64,000 nucleotides of DNA, taken from positions 124,001 to 188,000 of the forward strand of contig CAWFMA010000003.1 of the NCBI GenBank assembly GCA_963816855.1. Direction: 5' to 3'. A model generated the notes under the pieces. The model was not told where the DNA came from and searched no databases. It saw only the letters and a list, made by a program, of their open reading frames with translations. The number at the start of each line of letters is the position of its first letter. The stretch's first letter is position 1. Of the stretch, positions 63,141 through 64,000 are shown piece by piece. The translations under genes and the position numbers were made by a program. Source of the DNA: DASTFP01 sp963816855. Its GTDB lineage: Bacteria > Verrucomicrobiota > Verrucomicrobiia > Chthoniobacterales > Terrimicrobiaceae.

Positions 63141-63321
63141 GTGAGTGACATTTGGTCATCCGGCTCATTCCCGATAGCAGTAAGCACAAAGAGTCTGGGT
63201 TTTCCGTGGAAAGAGTCGACAAAGGACGCCCGGCTCCTCAGAGCGTCCGCGTGACTAAGTGGATGCGAACCGGGAGACGGGACGAGACCGCCGGGAGCGA
63301 ACAGATATGCGCGTGATTCAG

Positions 63322-64000
63322 TCAAGGCGGGCATGGCGTGGCTGGTTTAGCTGTGGCTCGCGCCACCGCTGCCTGCCATCCGCCATACAGCTCGGCGCGC
63401 CGGGATTCTGGCATTCGAGGTTCGAAACGATCAAATTGCCGGGGCAAGGCGGCGATCTCCTCCAGGTTCCTCCAGAACCCCACGGCGAGGCCCGCCAAAA
63501 ATGCGGCTCCCAACGGGGAAACTTCCGGCGAAGAGTTTCTCATGACCGCGCAGTCAAGAACGTCGGCCTGAAATTGCATCAACTGATCGTTGCGAGTGGC
63601 GCCGCCGTCCGCCAGGAGCGCGCGAAGCGTCACGCCCGACTCCTCCTGCATGGCGTCGAAGACGTCGCGCACCTGATAGGCAATGGATTCGACGACGGCG
63701 CGCGCGACGTGCGCGGAGGTCGTGCCGCGAGTCATGCCGCAAATCATCCCCCGCGCGGCCTCATCCCAATGAGGAGCGCCCAAGCCAACGAAAGCCGGCA
63801 CGAGATAGACGCCGTCCGTGTCTTCCACCCCGCCGGCGAGATCCGCCACGCGGCGCGCGGGGTCATCGGCGCCTAGAAACTGGCCGAACCACTGAACCGC
63901 CGCGCCGGTCACCGAGATGTTGCCCTCCAAGGCATAAGTGATATTGTCCAGCCCCCAAGCGACCGTGGAGGAAAGACCCAGATTGGAAATGCGAAGTTCC
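63322..64000 (-). CDS. FGGY-family carbohydrate kinase, C-terminal part (cut by window edge)
   Basis: The frame continues beyond base 64000; the visible 226 codons form the C-terminal actin-like domain of a glycerol-kinase-like FGGY kinase. It shows E-G-N-I-S-V-T-G-A, G-V-Y-L-V-P-A-F-V-G-L-G-A-P and L-L-A-D-G-G-A-T-R-N-D, with N-D-Q-L-M-Q-F-Q-A-D. It would phosphorylate a polyol or keto-sugar. Next to the apiose operon, L-erythrulose or a related tetrulose is a possible substrate, but glycerol cannot be excluded. Confidence 0.85.
   Translation of the reverse strand, partial: ELRISNLGLSSTVAWGLDNITYALEGNISVTGAAVQWFGQFLGADDPARRVADLAGGVEDTDGVYLVPAFVGLGAPHWDEAARGMICGMTRGTTSAHVARAVVESIAYQVRDVFDAMQEESGVTLRALLADGGATRNDQLMQFQADVLDCAVMRNSSPEVSPLGAAFLAGLAVGFWRNLEEIAALPRQFDRFEPRMPESRRAELYGGWQAAVARATAKPATPCPP

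Overview
The window is about 64 kb of GC-rich bacterial DNA. Gene content suggests a free-living aerobic, probably soil-dwelling bacterium, and I lean towards Verrucomicrobiota (a Chthoniobacterales-like lineage). The reasons are a large membrane-anchored serine/threonine kinase/STAND/WD40 protein, an ECF sigma factor of the ~190-residue 'LWVMLHRAR' type, an actinobacterial-type (group 1h) [NiFe] hydrogenase, an Sdh1-like succinate dehydrogenase and a sugar catabolic operon. No rRNA or tRNA is visible, so this placement is an inference from gene families only.

Layout. 1-12 kb is a decayed accessory region. It holds a YHS-domain protein, a giant kinase-DUF4062-nSTAND1-WD40 gene broken by four frameshifts, a SnoaL-like gene with an in-frame amber codon, the start of a truncated SMP-30/gluconolactonase gene, a frameshifted IS630-type transposase and an ECF sigma factor with an odd C-terminal tail. 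12-16.5 kb carries scattered single genes (DUF1345, VOC, acyltransferase 3, FKBP isomerase, a frameshifted aldo/keto reductase). 16.7-19.9 kb is a nickel uptake operon, nikR-nikMN-nikQ-nikO, with a predicted NikR operator over the nikR start. 19.9-23.3 kb holds a frameshifted transglutaminase-like gene and a SWIM/SNF2 helicase. 23.5-29.6 kb is a compact block of the last six complex I genes, nuoIJKLMN. 29.6-36.8 kb is housekeeping (nagZ, nadD-rsfS, a CPXCG protein, sirB1-like, cinA, threonine aldolase, aldo/keto reductase). 36.8-40.7 kb is an sdhCAB operon followed by a TPR protein. Two copies of a ~300 bp MITE-like element lie in opposite orientation at 31.9 and 40.9 kb.

41.2-52.2 kb is one long minus-strand hydrogenase operon in the order hhyS, hhyL, hypB, hypA, a NifU/Rieske-like fusion, hypF, a HypC-like gene lacking Cys2, hypC, hypD, a SIS-domain (GmhA-like) gene, hypE and a two-CBS protein. 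The small subunit has the CDGD proximal-cluster motif of oxygen-tolerant, high-affinity group 1h enzymes. The upstream nickel transporter presumably feeds this system, and Nuo and Sdh would carry the electrons into respiration.

52.4-62.8 kb is a minus-strand operon that I read as D-apiose catabolism: a Gfo/Idh/MocA dehydrogenase (ApsD-like), DUF2291, an RbsABC-type ABC importer, a D-apionate oxidoisomerase-like protein (ApnO), a TIM-barrel protein (OiaC candidate), a D-apionate lactonase-like protein (ApnL) and an AraC regulator. An IS1595 remnant separates it from an FGGY sugar kinase that runs off the right edge. All frameshifts found lie left of 20.5 kb; the right 43 kb is intact.
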